Translations under genes and position numbers: made by a program
Assembly (NCBI GenBank): GCA_023421115.1
Contig: JAEZUI010000020.1
Coordinates: 1-13,260, forward strand
Direction: 5' to 3'
From: Bacillota bacterium
GTDB lineage: Bacteria > Bacillota > Clostridia > Acetivibrionales > Acetivibrionaceae
Length of the DNA stretch: 13,260 nt
The notes under the pieces: generated by a model
What the model was told of the DNA's origin: nothing
Databases searched by the model: none
The model's input: the letters and a program-made list of their open reading frames with translations, nothing else
Shown here: one piece after another, positions 12,812 through 13,260 of the stretch
How positions within the stretch are numbered: position 1 is the first letter of the stretch
How the letters are laid out: each line of letters opens with the position of its first letter

Positions 12812-12991
12812 ATGTCTACCGTGAATGGATATCGGGAATTAAGGAGTAAGAAAATAGAGGGCTTTGTCTTTGATGCACAGGACATGATACCAATGTGCAA
12901 AAAAGTGAGTGATTTTGGAGCCGATTTGAAATTTTTTTACAACGAATTTAAATCCATAAAATGGAAGATGATAAGGGGAACTTATGTGTAA
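12812..12991 (+). CDS. Possible small protein (59 aa), doubtful
   Basis: The ATG at 12812 opens a frame reading VNGYRELRSKKIEGFVFDAQ, DMIPMCKKVSDFGADLKFFY and NEFKSIKWKMIRGTYV, with a TAA at 12989-12991. The composition is protein-like and the frame is open for another 15 codons upstream, but no Shine-Dalgarno is visible. It may be a decayed gene tail. No family recognised. Confidence 0.35.
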   Translation: MSTVNGYRELRSKKIEGFVFDAQDMIPMCKKVSDFGADLKFFYNEFKSIKWKMIRGTYV

Positions 12992-13064
12992 ATTGCTATA
13001 ATGTCATTGTGAAGGAAAACTAGCGACAGAGAGTTTGATGAAGCTGAACAGGAAATATAAAAAA

Positions 13065-13085
13065 CACCTCTCCTAAAATGAGGTG
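13065..13085 (-). terminator. Leftward terminator of a transcript entering from the right
   Basis: On the minus strand CACCTC pairs with GAGGTG around a 9-base loop and is followed by six T (A-run at 13059-13064). No minus-strand coding frame reaches it within the window, so it may end a small RNA or a long 3' UTR. Confidence 0.65.
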
Positions 13086-13138
13086 CTTGCTAAAGTGCTT
13101 CAGTTAAATAAGCATATCAAAAACAGCTATTTAAACTT

Positions 13139-13258
13139 TCCGTTTATTATCGAATATTTTGTTAAAATAATACCGTTTTTATATAATTAAATACCGTAAA
13201 TATTTTATTATATAGAATTATCTGGTACAATTAACTTAGATAACATATATAGTACCGA
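13139..13258. repeat. AT-rich segment with repeated TACCG boxes
   Basis: TACCGT occurs at 13171-13176 and 13192-13197, exactly 21 bases apart, and TACCGA at 13253-13258, with a related TTCCGT near 13139. The surrounding sequence is extremely AT-rich. It resembles a regulator-binding or iteron-like array but is cut by the window end. Confidence 0.3.
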
Positions 13259-13260
13259 AA

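Larger units (their letters stand above)
2566..13260. mobile_element. Putative tRNA-Gly-integrated element, left end (right end outside window)
   Basis: A tyrosine integrase starts next to the 3' end of an intact tRNA. It is followed by genes typical of integrative elements or satellites: a short RadC-like JAMM protein, paired XRE regulators, ERF annealing protein, D5/P4-type helicase-primase, DUF6166 and many orphan genes. No capsid, terminase, relaxase or conjugation gene is visible. A repeat of the tRNA 3' end was looked for by eye and not found, so the right boundary and the element type (prophage, phage satellite or IME) remain open. Confidence 0.6.

Noticed and set aside
2566..13260. 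Second copy of the tRNA 3' end (attR) or a CRISPR array
   Set aside because: No repeat of the GTTCGAATCTCGTTGCC stretch and no regularly spaced direct repeats were found in the window.

Overview
The window looks like chromosome of a spore-former-type member of Bacillota. The evidence is a CBO0543-family membrane protein, AGGAGG-like ribosome binding sites, TTG starts, and many short hairpin-plus-T-run terminators. A Negativicutes host is a guess from protein style only. There are no rRNA genes, no CRISPR array and no intact insertion sequence.

Left flank (1-2490): the last 29 codons of an unidentified gene; a 17-bp inverted repeat; a CBO0543-type membrane protein; the frameshifted C-terminal tail of a dead tyrosine recombinase; an XRE regulator (minus strand) whose divergent promoter region has two TGCA-type palindromes; a 58-aa helical ORF; then a promoter and tRNA-Gly(CCC) at 2491-2565.

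Integrative element (from the tRNA 3' end to beyond the right edge): a tyrosine integrase starts about 190 bases past the tRNA. Its Shine-Dalgarno sequence lies inside a terminator-like hairpin. Next come a short accessory RadC-like JAMM protein (minus), a decayed coding fragment, and a 159-aa unknown protein (plus). From 5.1 to 6.9 kb, a 216-aa unknown protein (minus) is preceded by about 1 kb without a credible ORF. On the minus strand that stretch folds into many perfect helices, several closed by GNRA tetraloops. I read it as a large structured non-coding RNA, or a giant leader, and as the most interesting object here. A 144-aa zinc-ribbon protein is transcribed divergently from it.

Regulatory and cargo module (7.5-10 kb): two divergent XRE-type regulators flank a compact operator region with a perfect 12-bp inverted repeat and overlapping promoters. 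The rightward regulator heads an apparent operon with a lipoprotein and a second exported protein, which suggests envelope-acting cargo under repressor control.

Replication and recombination module (10.1-12.7 kb, minus strand): DUF6166 protein, then an ERF-type single-strand annealing protein with a C-terminal zinc ribbon (ATGA overlap), then a D5/P4-type SF3 helicase-primase, ending at a strong terminator. A 110-bp zone of direct and inverted repeats lies just beyond it. The right end is AT-rich with a small possible ORF, a leftward terminator and a few TACCG repeats. No second copy of the tRNA end was seen, so the right boundary of the element lies outside the window.
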